Shown here: positions 15,446-30,376 of the stretch, piece by piece
How the letters are laid out: every line of letters begins with the position of its first letter
How positions within the stretch are numbered: the first letter of the stretch is position 1
Assembly (NCBI RefSeq): GCF_900700375.1
Contig: NC_041717.1
Span: forward strand, 21,757,832 to 21,821,831
Direction: 5' to 3'
DNA: 64,000 bases
Source: Denticeps clupeoides
Lineage: Eukaryota; Chordata; Actinopteri; Clupeiformes; Denticipitidae
Made by a program: the position numbers and the translations under genes
The notes under the pieces: generated by a model
Database searches by the model: none
Told to the model about the DNA's origin: nothing
The model's input: the letters and a program-made list of their open reading frames with translations, nothing else

Positions 15446-17625
15446 ATGGAGACGGTCGGCTACGACCAGTTTGGTGCTTCTGACTCTCAGAATCGCTTCA
15501 CTCTGAGGGGTGAGTCCCGCATTTCTACACAGTCTTGCTTTCAGTCTACATAACCAGTATGACCAACCAGCGTGCAAACGTGTCTAGCACTAGTCCAACT
15601 AGCGGCTCAACCCGTTTAACCGTCCGAACCATCTGAGGTGTCCCTCGAGCTTCGTTTAATCCTGCCTTGGTTCCAGGAAGGAGGACTTATCTGGCATATG
15701 TCCTGTACTCAGTCCTGCTGCTGCTACTGCTGATACTAATGCTGATCACCGGGGTGAAATGTAAGAGGTTTTCACGTTTAGCAAGTTCTCTCCAGACAAG
15801 TTCGGCCCTCACTCAACTCTCGCCGAATGTAGTTTCTCAGTTGGGCCGGGACATTTCTGAGATGAAGAGTCAGCTGACGTCGGCGTCTGCGGGGAACCTT
15901 CCGGGCCTTCCGTCTGCACAGAAAGGTCGGTGGTGGGAATTTCAGCGGAATACAGGCCCATTTAACCCCATGCTGAATCGCTTATTTTATTTTTTGGTCA
16001 GATTCCCCCACCGAGTTGCCTGTCGTTCAAGGTACCGACTGTGTTGCACTTCGACTTTGAAATGGGTCAAAGTCGCTGAACATACTGGGATCACATTCAG
16101 ATTATACTCCACAGGAGACTGTCATGAGGGGTGGGTGGAGTTCCAGCGCCACTGCTACTACACCTCCAAGCAGAAAGCCAACTGGCACTTGGCAGAGCAG
16201 CGGTGCATCCAGCAGGAGGCGCTGCTGTTTGTCCCCAACAGTGAGGAGGAGATGGTGGGTTCTGCGTGTTTTTAACTAGTTCCCTCCCTGAGAAGCAGGA
16301 ATATCTTTTGGAACATGATTATCATGGCTGCATATTTCTCCTGCAGAACTTTGTGTCGAAGGTCGTGAGGCTGCGATTCGGCTACTGGATGGGGCTGGTG
16401 GAGCGAGAGGCGGAGGGGAACTGGACCTTTGTCGATGGAACCGACTATAATTCAGTTCCTCAGTAAGTAAAGGAGACCGGAAGGTCCTCCAGATTACAGT
16501 TCTTGCTTGTATGTACTTCATTTGCTAAATCCTGAAGTTCTAAATGTCAAATGTCATTCTGAAGCAGAAAGTCAGACATTTCAGCCTCTAGTGACAATGC
16601 CAGCCAATCAAATCCATTTATGCAAATTACGAGCATACACACTGGCCAGTCACATTCTGTCCTGAGTGGGGAATCATGGGATTAGTTCAATCTCATCATT
16701 TGATTTTAAAAATGGCATTTTGAGACCAATTATAGCAATAAGGATATGAAAATCAAGTTTTTTTTTTTTTTAAGCAGTATTATGTAATTGATTAATAATG
16801 GGCCATGCAAATTAGGGGGCAGTGGTGGCCTAGCAGTTAAGGAAATCGGCCCCGTAATCAGAAGATTGCCGGTTTGAATCCCGATCGCCAAGGTGCCACT
16901 GAGGTGCCACTGAGCAAAGCACCGTCCCCACACACTGCTCCCCGGGCGCCTGTCATGGCTGCCCATTGCTCACTCAGGGTGATGGGTTAAATGCAGAGGA
17001 CAAATTTCACTGTGTACACCATGTGCTGTGCTGCTGTGTATCCTCACTTCACTTTTTTTTTTTTTTTTTAAATAGAAAGTAGAACACCGATTGCACTTCA
17101 GAGGAAGATGCCAATATTGCCTAAAATTGGCACAGGTTATGAGAGGTGTAATATGTCATGTTTGATACAGACCCACATGGATATGGGAGAAATTGTCAGT
17201 TTTATTGGTCTCTACTGCTGTTTATGCTGGTAGTGTTTGTTCTCAAGAGCCAGTCAGAGTGATCCTCAAGATTCAAGATTTTTGAATCTTGAAATCGACT
17301 GCATTCGAGCCGCCAGTGTGTTCAAGTATGTTAAATCATCAAGGTTATGTCTGAAATCTTGTACATTTAGAACTTTTACTACTTTTGATTGGCTGATGAA
17401 TAATTTTATGTTTTTTTGAGGTTTACATTGAGTGCACTTTTTTTGCCTTCTTTGTCCAGTTTTTGGGACCCTGGCCAGCCTGATGACTGGGATGTAAAAG
17501 TGAATGGAGAGGACTGCGGGCAGCTCCACCCAATCTTCACCAGGAGACGCATGGGATGGAACGACGCAGACTGCACCCTCAGCTTCCTGTACGTCTGTGA
17601 GCATGAGCTGAAAGCTAAAGGATGA
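15446..17625 (+). CDS. Type II C-type lectin receptor, QPD (galactose-type)
   Basis: Exons 15446-15509, 15677-15925, 16115-16254, 16347-16462 and 17460-17625 join in phase to 244 residues. All introns are GT-AG. A short cytoplasmic tail (METVGYDQFGASDSQN) is followed by a membrane segment (VLYSVLLLLLLILMLITGV) and a short neck. The lectin domain begins DCHEGWVEFQRHCYY, includes WHLAEQRC and FGYWMGLVE, and ends CTLSFLYVCEHEL. The calcium/sugar site is QPD (in DPGQPDDW), with WND in GWNDADC; QPD typically favours galactose rather than mannose. The cytoplasmic YDQF could be a sorting tyrosine. AATAAA lies about 110 bp after the stop. It resembles fish CD209/asialoglycoprotein-receptor-like lectins; exact orthology is uncertain. 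Two fossil exon sets lie just upstream. Confidence 0.85.
16815..17056 (+). repeat. tRNA-derived SINE, family B, in lectin intron 4
   Basis: Near full length from GGGGCAGTGGTGGCCTAGCAG to TCACTTCACTT, followed by a poly(T) run. It lies in the longest intron of the lectin gene, sense to transcription. Confidence 0.9.
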
Positions 17626-17739
17626 CTCCAGCGTGGGGCTCCAGCCTGCAGGAGTCGCGATGGACAGTACAGACTGTATCAACTGGCTGGACAAACCCCT
17701 GCGATTTTGTCATTCATTATTCTTTCAACTTAAAATAAA

Positions 17740-18170
17740 CCTCTGAGGAACAATCCTGCTGCCAAGTACTTTCAATGTGATGCCAAAAAGCTCTGAACTT
17801 CTGGTGGTCTCCTCTGCATGGTTAAATAGTGTTTTTTCCCCACCTTCCAGGTGTCGTACATGAACTTTAATCCTGTCCTAACTGAGATGTCCACCTTACT
17901 AACAACCACTAGACTACTGGTTCTTCTGGTTAGTTTCTTCAGCCAGGAAGTTTGCAAATTGTTCAGCTTCCAGACAGTAGGTGGCAGAGAAGATCGAGGT
18001 GATGACCTCACACTAGAACCACTGGAGAAGAACTTGAGCATCGGACACCTGAGCATCCAGACCTGGGCACGTTCAACTATTATGTAATTGTTCAGGAAAG
18101 ACATCTTGATCTTCCAGAAGGGATTTCTCCCTCTGATGAGTGCCTTGTAAGCGGAATGTTTCATTCATGT
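17740..18170. other. Intergenic gap between lectin and prkab1
   Basis: The two genes converge here (plus then minus). The minus-strand AATAAA of prkab1 is at 18171-18176. I see no other gene. Confidence 0.4.
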
Positions 18171-18417
18171 TTTATTGAACATAATGCTGTACAAAACCAC
18201 TTTTTGACAGCATGACTGATGTTCATGAATGGTGGTAATATGCTATAACAAGGACCAATATATATAAATGTGCATTTTGTATTGTGTACAGTATGTAATG
18301 CGTGTGTACAGTAATACTCTGTAAAAATGCCCCCGGATGGATGCAACATCAACAGACGTGCAACGCAGGAGAAGACCGAGCACGTGTGATCGTCTCAGAC
18401 TGGCCCCAAGAGCCCGT

Positions 18418-21400
18418 CTATATGGGCTTGTACAGGAGGGTGGTGACATATTTCTTTTTGTAGCGCTGAGTTGCACTGAGTACCATGACTCCGTCCTGAA
18501 ATGACAAGAGACGAACTGTTACAGGCGACATCGCACACCAAAGACACAAAAGGGAGATACAAACCAGTCAAACCAGACATGCCTTGATTGACAGGGCATA
18601 GAGGTGGTTGAGCATCACATGGTTGGGCTCAGGGAGCAGGGCAGGGTCACACTGAGCAAAGGACACGACACCCAGCAAGTGAGTATAGAGGACACATTCT
18701 AATCGAGGTCACTCATATTGACACAAAGAAAGAGAGCTGAACCATCTCTGCCACCAACTATCCATTTTGTTATTGCTGCATGACAAAAAGTCCAACATAA
18801 TTAGGGTTTAACTTTCCTTACGCCTTTTTAACTGTACAATAACTGTACTCCTTACTCATTTTTTTACTCTTTTCATTTTCACAACAGACTAGTTACTCTA
18901 GTTTCAATTCATTTATGTAGTTTTTAGCTATTTGGAAGAGGCTTAGACATATAAACACTTACTTATATTTGAAAATTATACACTTAAAAAACATATTTTT
19001 GAAAGTGTTGTGGTGGGGTCAACCTTACAGAAACACCGGTGTCCTTGTTGAGAAGAACCTGCAGCAGGTGAGGCGGCAGAACCGGTGGCGAGCGGTGCCT
19101 CTCCTCGGACCTCGCCAAATATGTGTCCTGATGGTACGGTCCAGGAGGAGAACTGGACAAGTCTTGGAAAAGAAATTTTCATAAAAGTGCTCTGCCTTTC
19201 TTTCGTTCCTGCCGCACGTTTGCACAGAACATCCTCCCGCTCGTATGCGGGGCAGAGAGCAAGCACACGGTGTAGCATTTACCGCTTTACCACTTATGGC
19301 TTTTTCACATCAAATTTTGCATTTTACATCCTGCCCTCTTCATACGTCCCCTCAAAACATGTACTGTGTATAATATGGTAAAAACAATACTACTTCAAGA
19401 AGACACCAGTGTCTCCGGTTGAGGTTTCCTGTTCATTGAATCTCTGGTGCGATGGGGCGGCACGCGGCAGGTTCAGTTCTGCGCTAGGCAGGGTTCCGTT
19501 GTCGATTCACTAACACCGCAACATCTTTAGGTGTTCAGTAAGATTTCTGACCACCTTCCGTTGTGGACTGAGTCATGTGCAAAAAAACAAGAGCAGAAAA
19601 GAGCTTGTCGACTTGTCCCTCTGATGTCGACACAATGACAAATAATCTTTTCTGTTATGTGCTAAATTTACATTTATCAGACGTCCTTATCCAGAGCGAC
19701 TTACAATCAGTAGTTACAGGGACAGTCCCCCACTAGAGACACTCAGGGTTAAGTGTCCTGCTCAGGGACACAATGGTAGTAAGTGGGGTTTGAACTCGGG
19801 TCTTCTGGTCCATAGGCGAGTGTGTTACCCACTAGGCTACTACCACCATATGCTCATGATGTCCCCTCACACACAGCATCACACATTTTGGCGTCGTGTA
19901 CTGGAAAAGAGACAGTTTTTCAATTCCTATGTGCATTTCTTTTTCTGCATTTTGAAGTTTTGTTTTTGCTAGTTTTCATGATTTGTCACTAGTGAAAGTG
20001 AAGTGATTTTCATTGTGATACACTGCAGCACAGCACACGGTGACACAGTGAAATTTGTCCTCTGCATTTAACCCATCACCCTGATTGACCAGTGGGCAGC
20101 CATGACAGGCGCCCGGGGAGCAGTGTGTGCTCAGTGCTTTGCTCAGTGGCACCTTGGCGGCTCGGGATTCGAACCGGCAACCTTCTGATTCCTTAACTGC
20201 TAGGCCACCACTACAAAAGTTAATATATTTTATATTTTTCGATCCTCTCACCTGAAATGTCCGCACACTTTTCTGAATCCGTTTTGAGTGCATCGAAAAC
20301 TTCAAAGTCGGTTTTCTTCACCAGGATCACGTTGTTCACAACGCCTGCCTTGTTGGTCACTGTAGGCTAAAGGACACAGAGACAAAAACATGGCACTCTC
20401 ACATACAGTGTGAACCAAAAGCTATTCCCTACCTCCTTAGAGTCTAGAGTCCAGTGTCCATCCACGTAATATTTGTACAGATGCTCTCCTTCTGGCAGAT
20501 CAATAAGAGCTACAAAGTTCTTCTGACTACACAGGAACAAGAAAGAAGATGTCCAAGCCCAAGCTGACAAAAAGTCTTTTTAATATTACACTTTTCACCA
20601 GCTTTAAAATGTGAAAAGGACAGATGCACTCTAATGGATTTAGAGTATGAAAATTGCATGGACACTGACCTTTTGGACAGAGGAATTTTGCTGGACCAGT
20701 TATTGAAGGAACCAGAAACAAAGATTTCTTTACCTCCGCCAGACCACTGAAAAACTGTTGGCCGAGCCTGAGATGGACTTTTGGTGTCCATCTCAAGATC
20801 CTGTTGCCAAGCAAGGAATTCCTGCATGATTGGAGGAATTGAAATAGACTGTTAGGTCATCCACCCTTGAAATAAAGAAGAAAAATGGTTAATCGGTTAA
20901 ACTCTGTACACAGGGTTGGGATGTAAAATTGATAAGTATTTAGAATACAAAAAAATACATTGAGCACTTTTTTTTTTTTTTTTTACAGTTATGTCATTGG
21001 AAAATGTCTTTATTTACATTATAAACTAAATGTCTTTTTTGAATCAATTTTTTTTCCTGAACGGTGGTACACAAGTTCAAATCAGAATCAAATCATACAT
21101 CCCACTTGCAATTCAAAATTGTATTTTGTTCACTGATTAAAGAGACTGTAACTAATTAATTGGTAAAAACCTAATCACGATAAATTCTTTAGACTGAAGC
21201 TTGCTATAAAATGTAAAACTATAACAGAGACAAGAGTGTGAAAGAGGCTGAGTTAAAGTAAAAAAATATTTTATCAAGCGAGAAACATTGATGGTTCGCT
21301 GCTCCTGCGTGGCAGACACGCCCATCATGTCTGAGTTTACAATAAACACCTTTAAATAGTTTTAAATATTCTGTGCACAGAACAGAATTCATTGGTGAAT

Positions 21401-21601
21401 ACCTTCATGCTATTGTGCGTATTACATTTACATTGAGAATGGATGGTATAATGACAGAAATGGCCTCACTTTAGCATCGTCTGTTTGAAACAAGTCTGCA
21501 TCCAACATGATGTTTGGACGATGTCCTTCCTTCACCCCCCGAGTGTCCCTGCGGTGCGATTTCTCGCCATGGTTGGCTCTCTCACTGTTGGTGTTACCCA
21601 T
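18418..21601 (-). CDS. prkab1: AMP-activated protein kinase beta-1 subunit
   Basis: Coding exons on the minus strand are 21601-21470, 20821-20670, 20526-20433, 20366-20252, 19162-19029, 18651-18583 and 18495-18418, giving 257 residues in phase. The protein starts MGNTNSERA, so the myristoylation glycine is present. The glycogen-binding CBM20-like domain includes ARPTVFQWSGGGKE, SGSFNNWS and DLPEGEHLYKYYVDGHW. The C-terminal domain that scaffolds the alpha and gamma subunits includes SSSPPGPYHQD, PPHLLQVLLNKD, CDPALLPEPNHVMLNHLYAL and YVTTLLYKPI at the stop. The DADLF...EFLAWQQDLE region is closer to beta-1 than beta-2. Neighbourhood with tmem233 and msi1 supports this. The intron after exon 6 starts GC (AAG/GCATGT), a GC-AG intron. 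A poly(A) signal lies at 18171-18176. Confidence 0.93.
19665..19848 (-). repeat. tRNA-derived SINE, family A, in prkab1 intron
   Basis: Near full length with TTATCCAGAGCGACTTACAATC and ACCCACTAGGCTACTACCACC. Same orientation as prkab1 transcription. Confidence 0.9.
19990..20215 (-). repeat. tRNA-derived SINE, family B, in prkab1 intron
   Basis: From AGTGAAGTGATTTTCATTGTG to CTGCTAGGCCACCACTAC, with a short loss in the GGCCCC segment. It ends only about 40 bp from the donor site of a prkab1 exon. Confidence 0.9.
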
Positions 21602-22489
21602 GGATGGTGGTGAAGAAGCTCTACAGTTTCCTTTCACCGAGAAAAAGAACAAGTTTATGATGCATTTTGCACAACGATTTTCTCAAAACCCAAACATCTG
21701 TTGTCCTTGGAGTCTTTTGTTCCCGAATGCGACCTTTGTCCTAAACGCATGACCAACCTCTGAAAGATCCAGCCACGGTCGGGAAACACTGCCATATCCT
21801 ACCTTCTACTGCAGCATGCAAACATGTGTTGAGATGATTCCCACCGGTTCTGCAATTCGAACCACAGGCTAATCTTTAACCAAAGGAGCCAATCATCTCC
21901 CTTCTGTCTGCACTTTGGTCAGCGAGGCTGGGCAACCTGTAAAATGAGCCGAAACGTTGATCTGACTCAGCAGGAGATCCACACATCAGGCAAAATGAAT
22001 TCTTAAAAAAAAAAATCATGCTGTTCATTAAAACATGTTTATGTGATAATTTACCACAGAAAAAAACGATACATGAACATTCCAACAACGTTCAAAGAAC
22101 AACACGTTCTTCAAAATCTTTTTATATCGTCTTAAGCATCAACAGTTAACCTTACAACGGCACACTAAAAAAACTTCTAGGTTTCCATTATGCGTTTAAT
22201 GCAACCATTTAATATTCCCAAAGATAAAAAATATAAAAAAATCCCTCGTTTAGTAGAATGTGCCCTTCAAGGCAGCCAAGCCAGGACCCCGACAAGCTCT
22301 GTTCACGAACGTGGCACAAGGGCCCTCACATAGACACCAACTCACGGAACAAATGACTACTGACCAGAAGAGGACAAAGCACAGCAAGGCATGAAGAACT
22401 ACATTTCAAACCGGAATCTGGGTCTTTAGACCTCTACGTGCAGTTTTACAAGTCGGTTTTCTGGTTTGAGTGATGAAGTGGTGAAGTTC
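21602..22489. other. prkab1 5' region and spacer
   Basis: Contains the 5' leader of prkab1 and presumably its promoter, but no CpG island or TATA box stands out. The right half is AT-rich and leads into the LINE. Confidence 0.3.
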
Positions 22490-23830
22490 ATGAGTTGGAC
22501 CTTCACCACCCCTCACATGCTTCAACCAGTCTGGCTTCAGAACACCTCATTCTACTGAGACTCCTGGCTGTTTCTGAGAAGCTACATGCGGCCAGATTGG
22601 CAAAACTGTCATCTGTACTCATTCTCCTCGACCTATCTGCTGCATTTGACACCGTTAACCACAAGACTCTCTTGTCTCTCCAGAAGAGGATTGGAATTCA
22701 GGGCTCAGCATGGCAGTGGTTTGCTTCCTACCTTGATGAGCGATCTTACCAAGTGACTTGGAAAGGATCCACCTCTACCTCACGTAGACTCTCCACTGGT
22801 GTCCCTCAAGGCTCGGTGCTAGGTCCTCTCTTTTTCTCCCTCTACACGAGATCACTTGGGGAGGTCATTTTCTCAGATGGATTATCCTACCACTGCTATG
22901 CTGACGACACACAACTCATCTTCTCTTTTCCTCCCTCTGATCTACATGCTGCTTCCAAAATCTCTGCATGTCTAACCGACATCTCGTCTTGGATGGCAGC
23001 CCATCACCTCCAACTGAATCCCACCAAAACTGAACTAATATTCATTCCAGCAGATTCTTCACCACATCAGGATCTTGCTATTTACCTGGACAACTCACAG
23101 CTCTCTCCTTCTGCAACAGCTCGCAACCTTGGCATAACAATAGACAACCAACTCGCCTTCTCAACTCACATCAGCAATCTTTCCCACTCATGTAGATTCC
23201 TTCTCTACAATATCAGACAAATCCGTCCTTATCTGTCAACCCAGGCCACCCAACTACTGGTTCAGTCCTTAGTAATCTCACGACTGGACTACTGTAACTA
23301 CCTTCTAGCTGGTCTACCTCTATGTACCATCCAACCTCTACAACTAATACAAAATGCAGCCCTCTCAGCCCTTATTACACCTCACACTGGACCTCCGAGC
23401 CTCCAGTACTGCTCGCCTGGTCCCTCAATCTCTGAAGGTAAAAGGAAGACGCTCATCTAGACTCTTCTCCATCTTGGCCCCTCGGTGGTGGAATGAACTT
23501 CCCCTCGAGGTCAGAACAGCTCAGTCACTGAGCACCTTCAAATGGCAGCTCAAGACCTTCCTCTTTACATTTACCTTTACAGCATTTATCAGACGCCCTT
23601 ATCCAGAGCGATGTACAATCAGTAGTTATAGGGACAGTCCCCCCTTAAGGTTCTTGCTCAGGGACACAATGGTAGTGGGATTTGAACCTGGGTCTTCTGG
23701 TTCATAGTCAAGTGTGTTACCCACTAGGCCACTACAACCCACCCACATTAGGTGATGCATTAGGTGATGTTGATTTATTTCTTTGTATTTTTGGATGAAT
23801 GCTGGTTCGTATGTTGCAGGAACCACACTC
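22490..23830 (+). mobile_element. L2-type LINE, 3' part of ORF2
   Basis: A frame of 321 codons encodes the reverse transcriptase core: [46 protein letters not shown] (the YADD active site), [12 protein letters not shown] and [10 protein letters not shown], then [12 protein letters not shown]. After a frame change the C-terminal APRWWNELPLEVR block and LKTFLF follow to about 23565. A family A SINE is inserted in antisense at that point and probable 3' UTR resumes after 23740. The 5' part with the endonuclease is absent. The core is well preserved, so the copy is not ancient. Confidence 0.88.
23566..23740 (-). repeat. tRNA-derived SINE, family A, inserted in L2
   Basis: TTACATTTACCTTTACAGCA tail first, head last, so it is antisense to the LINE. 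The segment between the core and the B box is shortened. It sits immediately after the LINE coding end. Confidence 0.88.
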
Positions 23831-23839
23831 ACCCTTATT

Positions 23840-25588
23840 CCCCCATGAAGGAACCCAGCCTGACCAGACTTTCTCTTCATTTCTATTATATTTTTATTCA
23901 CTCTCTCCTACAGTGACAGTCCTGACATCGATTCCTGCTCGTTATTTTCTGATGGAAACCAGCAACTGCATATCGAGGGCGCTCCTCTCAGACGATTCCA
24001 GAAGGCCCGGCAGCACCACTGCATTCTCACGGTTCTCACGTTGCACCATGTCACCCCTCAGCAATGCGACTGCCTGAATGAAAGGCGCAGGATTAATGGG
24101 CAGAATGTGCGGTGGGATGAACGCCGGGAAGAGGTGCGAACTGCAGCCGGCGGCAGAACCTGCCCCCGGGACTCTTCCCTCGCCCCAATCTCCAGCTCTA
24201 TAATCCAGCTTCCATGCAGAAGCGGAGGAATATGTCCTATATTTAACCGCGGGCGGTGATAAGATTACATATCAGAATTCAGGATCCTCCAGACGCTGCA
24301 GATTGCTGTGAGCTTGCGTGGCACAGAGGGCAGAAGGAGGGGCGGACTGGCAAATACAGGCATTCCGACTCGGGATTCTTCACATTTTATTCAAATATAC
24401 AGAAAATTAGAATATAAGCAAAAATACATAATATTAATCTGAAAAATTGTGCTTTTACAGTTCTAACTGAAGTCAAGTGTATTTGTAAATGTGTTTAAAC
24501 AATTTCTGTTTTCACATATGTGGCTGAAAGCAAAATTACTGGAACAATTTGTACCTCGATGCACCCCTCAGACCAGATAATGCAGCAGTTTCACCACCAA
24601 TTTTTACAAATTCATTATAAATTTGAATTTAATGTGACACAAAAGTCATTTGCATGGGGAAGGGACAAGTAATCATGAAGTACATGCACCCAGGTGACCT
24701 ACTTTGTGTGTGTAGACAGATCGTTTTTAAACGGTGATGCGTTTTATATGCACACCCAGCATGCATCAGCCACAGAGGAACAATGCGTCCAAATCCTCTA
24801 TTGTGTTAAATACATTTACAAATGCCTCTTTCAAGTTTACTGGGAGCCGCAACAAATGTAAGAAACGTGTCTCATCCCAACTTCAGAATGTGGAGGACTG
24901 ATGGCCGCCAACCAACCCTTTTTTCAGAAGTCCTTGACGTGAAAACAACTAATACCGCTTGGTTTTTCATGCCAATCCATTTTTTAACCCTTTTCCCGTT
25001 ATCAAACCTATATTGGCGTTATACACTCCACCTTGGATGGATGATCCTATGCTAATGGCCATTAAACCACGTCTTTATTTAAATATGGGATGGAGACATT
25101 AAAGGAACAGGGCTGAAAAAAAGTCCCGTTTTTGCGAGAGGGTCGCATCTTTTCGTGACAGAATGTCATTTTGGAGACCCCAACAGACCAGTCGGGGTGA
25201 AAGGTCATGACGAACCGCCATACCTAGCGTTAAACGTGGGAGCGTCTATTGTGCATCTCACCTCTAAGCACGCGTGAAAGCAGAAATAAAAGAAATGGTT
25301 GCGGGGCGCTGCTGGTCCCGAATGTACATGGGGAACCTGCTGAGCCCAGTGAATAAAACCAAGGCCTTCACTTTTCATGCAGTCGAGGTGAAGAGCAGAG
25401 ACGAGTCTGTTCCACTGCTGCTGATGATGATGATGATGATGAGAGTTCGTGATTTGCTTTTTGGCTTGTCGGGTTAAGGTGCTGCAGCTCATATTGACTT
25501 CTAGGAGATTTGATGGAAAAGAACAGAGGTCAAAACACCAAACTACAGAGAGGCAGGTGTGTAATGTGTGTTTGTGTGTGTGTAGTAC
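23840..25588. other. Spacer between L2 LINE and tmem233
   Basis: 24110-24200 is GC-rich, and 24360-25080 is AT-rich. (GAT)n at 25421-25442 is a short microsatellite. 25080-25588 is probably the 3' end of tmem233. No other coding exon was recognised. Confidence 0.35.
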
Positions 25589-28709
<3,121 letters not shown>

Positions 28710-28710
<1 letters not shown>

Positions 28711-28975
28711 TCACATCACTGGGACATGGTCATCACGGACCAGGAGGTGACAGTGCAGACCGCACAGCAATGCAGAACTTCACCAAATTTCCAAAGGTCC
28801 AGATATTTTGAGAACGGAGCCCTAAAAGCTGGACTTGCTGATGAAGAACTGAACTCTTCTCCAACTGCTCTGATCCTACAGATGGACCCGTCCATCGCCA
28901 AAAAGTGGACCCGTCCATCACCAAAAGCTCCTACAATGAACACGCAAACATTAGGAAGGTGGACAAAATATTAAA
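28710..28975. other. Unassigned, with a short tandem repeat
   Basis: AAGTGGACCCGTCCATC is repeated about 21 bp apart around 28880-28925. The surroundings may belong to the Tc1 remnant that follows, but I cannot show this. Confidence 0.3.
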
Positions 28976-28984
28976 ATCATGTTC

Positions 28985-29225
28985 AAATATGATAAAATTA
29001 AGAATTTGAGCTGTCCCAGCCATGAGTTTCAGGCGAGGACATCAAACTTCATCAGATCTCAATCCAATCGAACATTGGAGCGTGCTGGAGAAACAAGTCC
29101 GATCCATGGTGGCACCATCTGGGAACCTACAGGACCAGAATCCACAGCAGATTCCTTCAGTGGAATCCAGGGCTGTTGTGATGGTGAAGGAAGAACAGCC
29201 TGGTCAGAGTTCCATAAATGAAGTG
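28985..29225 (+). mobile_element. Tc1-like transposase C-terminal fragment
   Basis: The frame reads SSDLNPIEHWSVLEKQVRSM, then APSGNLQDQNPQQIPSVES. This parallels the SPDLNPIEHLWDVLDKQVRS...APPRNLQDL...IPQ end of Tc1-type transposases. Small losses break the remainder. No inverted repeats were recognised nearby. Confidence 0.65.
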
Positions 29226-29858
29226 TCCCTTCACACAGAAGCTTATCTTCTGCTGTTGGTTCATTGCTGCTGTTCATTGTGGAGGTTGGCTTTATCTGAA
29301 GCTGCTCTTTCAGCGACTGTGTCCACCGTCGATTCGCCGTGGTGTGATTGGAGGTGGCTCAGTGTCACGCATCTCACACGACTTCTGATGCTTGGCCCGC
29401 GTTTCAGGCTGCAGGGTGGAGAGCAACACCTCGGGTTTCAGGTCGACTGTGGTTGCAGCTGGCGGCTGAGGGCACCAGAGCTGTGAGAAACATCCCAAGA
29501 GTCTCAGCATCAGCTGAAGAACCTCTGCTCTAGCAGGCATTATGAAACAATGAGAGCAAAGGTCATGTAAATGTAGAATTAAAACCTACCAACTTCAGAA
29601 ATAAAAGTATTTTTTAAAAAATGAAAATTATATAGAATTATTCATATAGAATTATTATATTTTTTTGTCTGTGATTTTATAACAAAGACAAAGACTAGAC
29701 TTCAGTAGGATCACAGAAGTGGTTGACAGACCAGTGATGTTGTGACATGTTGAAATGTTTAATATTCGTAGATATTGTCACTCCAAGCAAAATAAATAGC
29801 ACAGTGGTATAAAATGACCCTGACAGTTTTCTAAAATTATTCATTTTATATAAATGGT
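29226..29858. other. Spacer, nothing recognised
   Basis: 29570-29700 is very AT-rich. No exon or complete repeat could be supported. Confidence 0.35.
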
Positions 29859-30052
29859 AGGTGTGGTCGTAGCCTAGCGGGCAACACACTCGCCTGTGAA
29901 CCAGAAGACCCAGGTTCAAACCCCACTTACTACCAACGTGTCCCTGAGCAGGACACTTAACCCTGAGTGTCTCCAGGGGGGGACTGTCCCTGTAACTACT
30001 GATTATAAGTTGCTCTGGATAAGGGCGTCTGGTAAATGCTGGAAATGTTAAT
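29859..30052 (+). repeat. tRNA-derived SINE, family A, full length
   Basis: GTAGCCTAGCGGGCAACACACTC head, GGTTCAAACCCC B box, and the GATAAGGGCGTCTGGTAAATG tail are all present. Confidence 0.92.
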
Positions 30053-30376
30053 GTCATGGACGTCCACATGGACACGTGAAGCTCAGATGATTTGGTTCAG
30101 ATCCACGTGGGGTATCTGCTGAACTGGGGAGTGGCGTGAAAAAGGGGGTGTAAACTTGGTTTTTGTGGAAAAGGAGGTCCAGCGTGGTTGGCCGCCAGGG
30201 ACAGTTCTCCAGGCTTCATGTCCAGGATGCGCACAGACCTTCTGCTAGATCTCGCTCTGGTAGATCACGGATGCGGTTAGGGCGAGGTGCTCAGAAGGAA
30301 GCGCGGTTCTCGGCAGTCCTCTCCAGGCCGACGGAAGGAGGAAGAGGAAGATTTCGCTCTCAGTCAGGCGGACGAG

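Noticed and set aside
25386-25450. Histidine-rich coding run
   Set aside because: It is the translation of a (GAT)n microsatellite beyond the likely end of tmem233.
29895-29950. tRNA-like A and B boxes in many places (for example GGTTCAAACCCC)
   Set aside because: They belong to tRNA-derived SINE heads with shared SINE bodies, not to tRNA genes.
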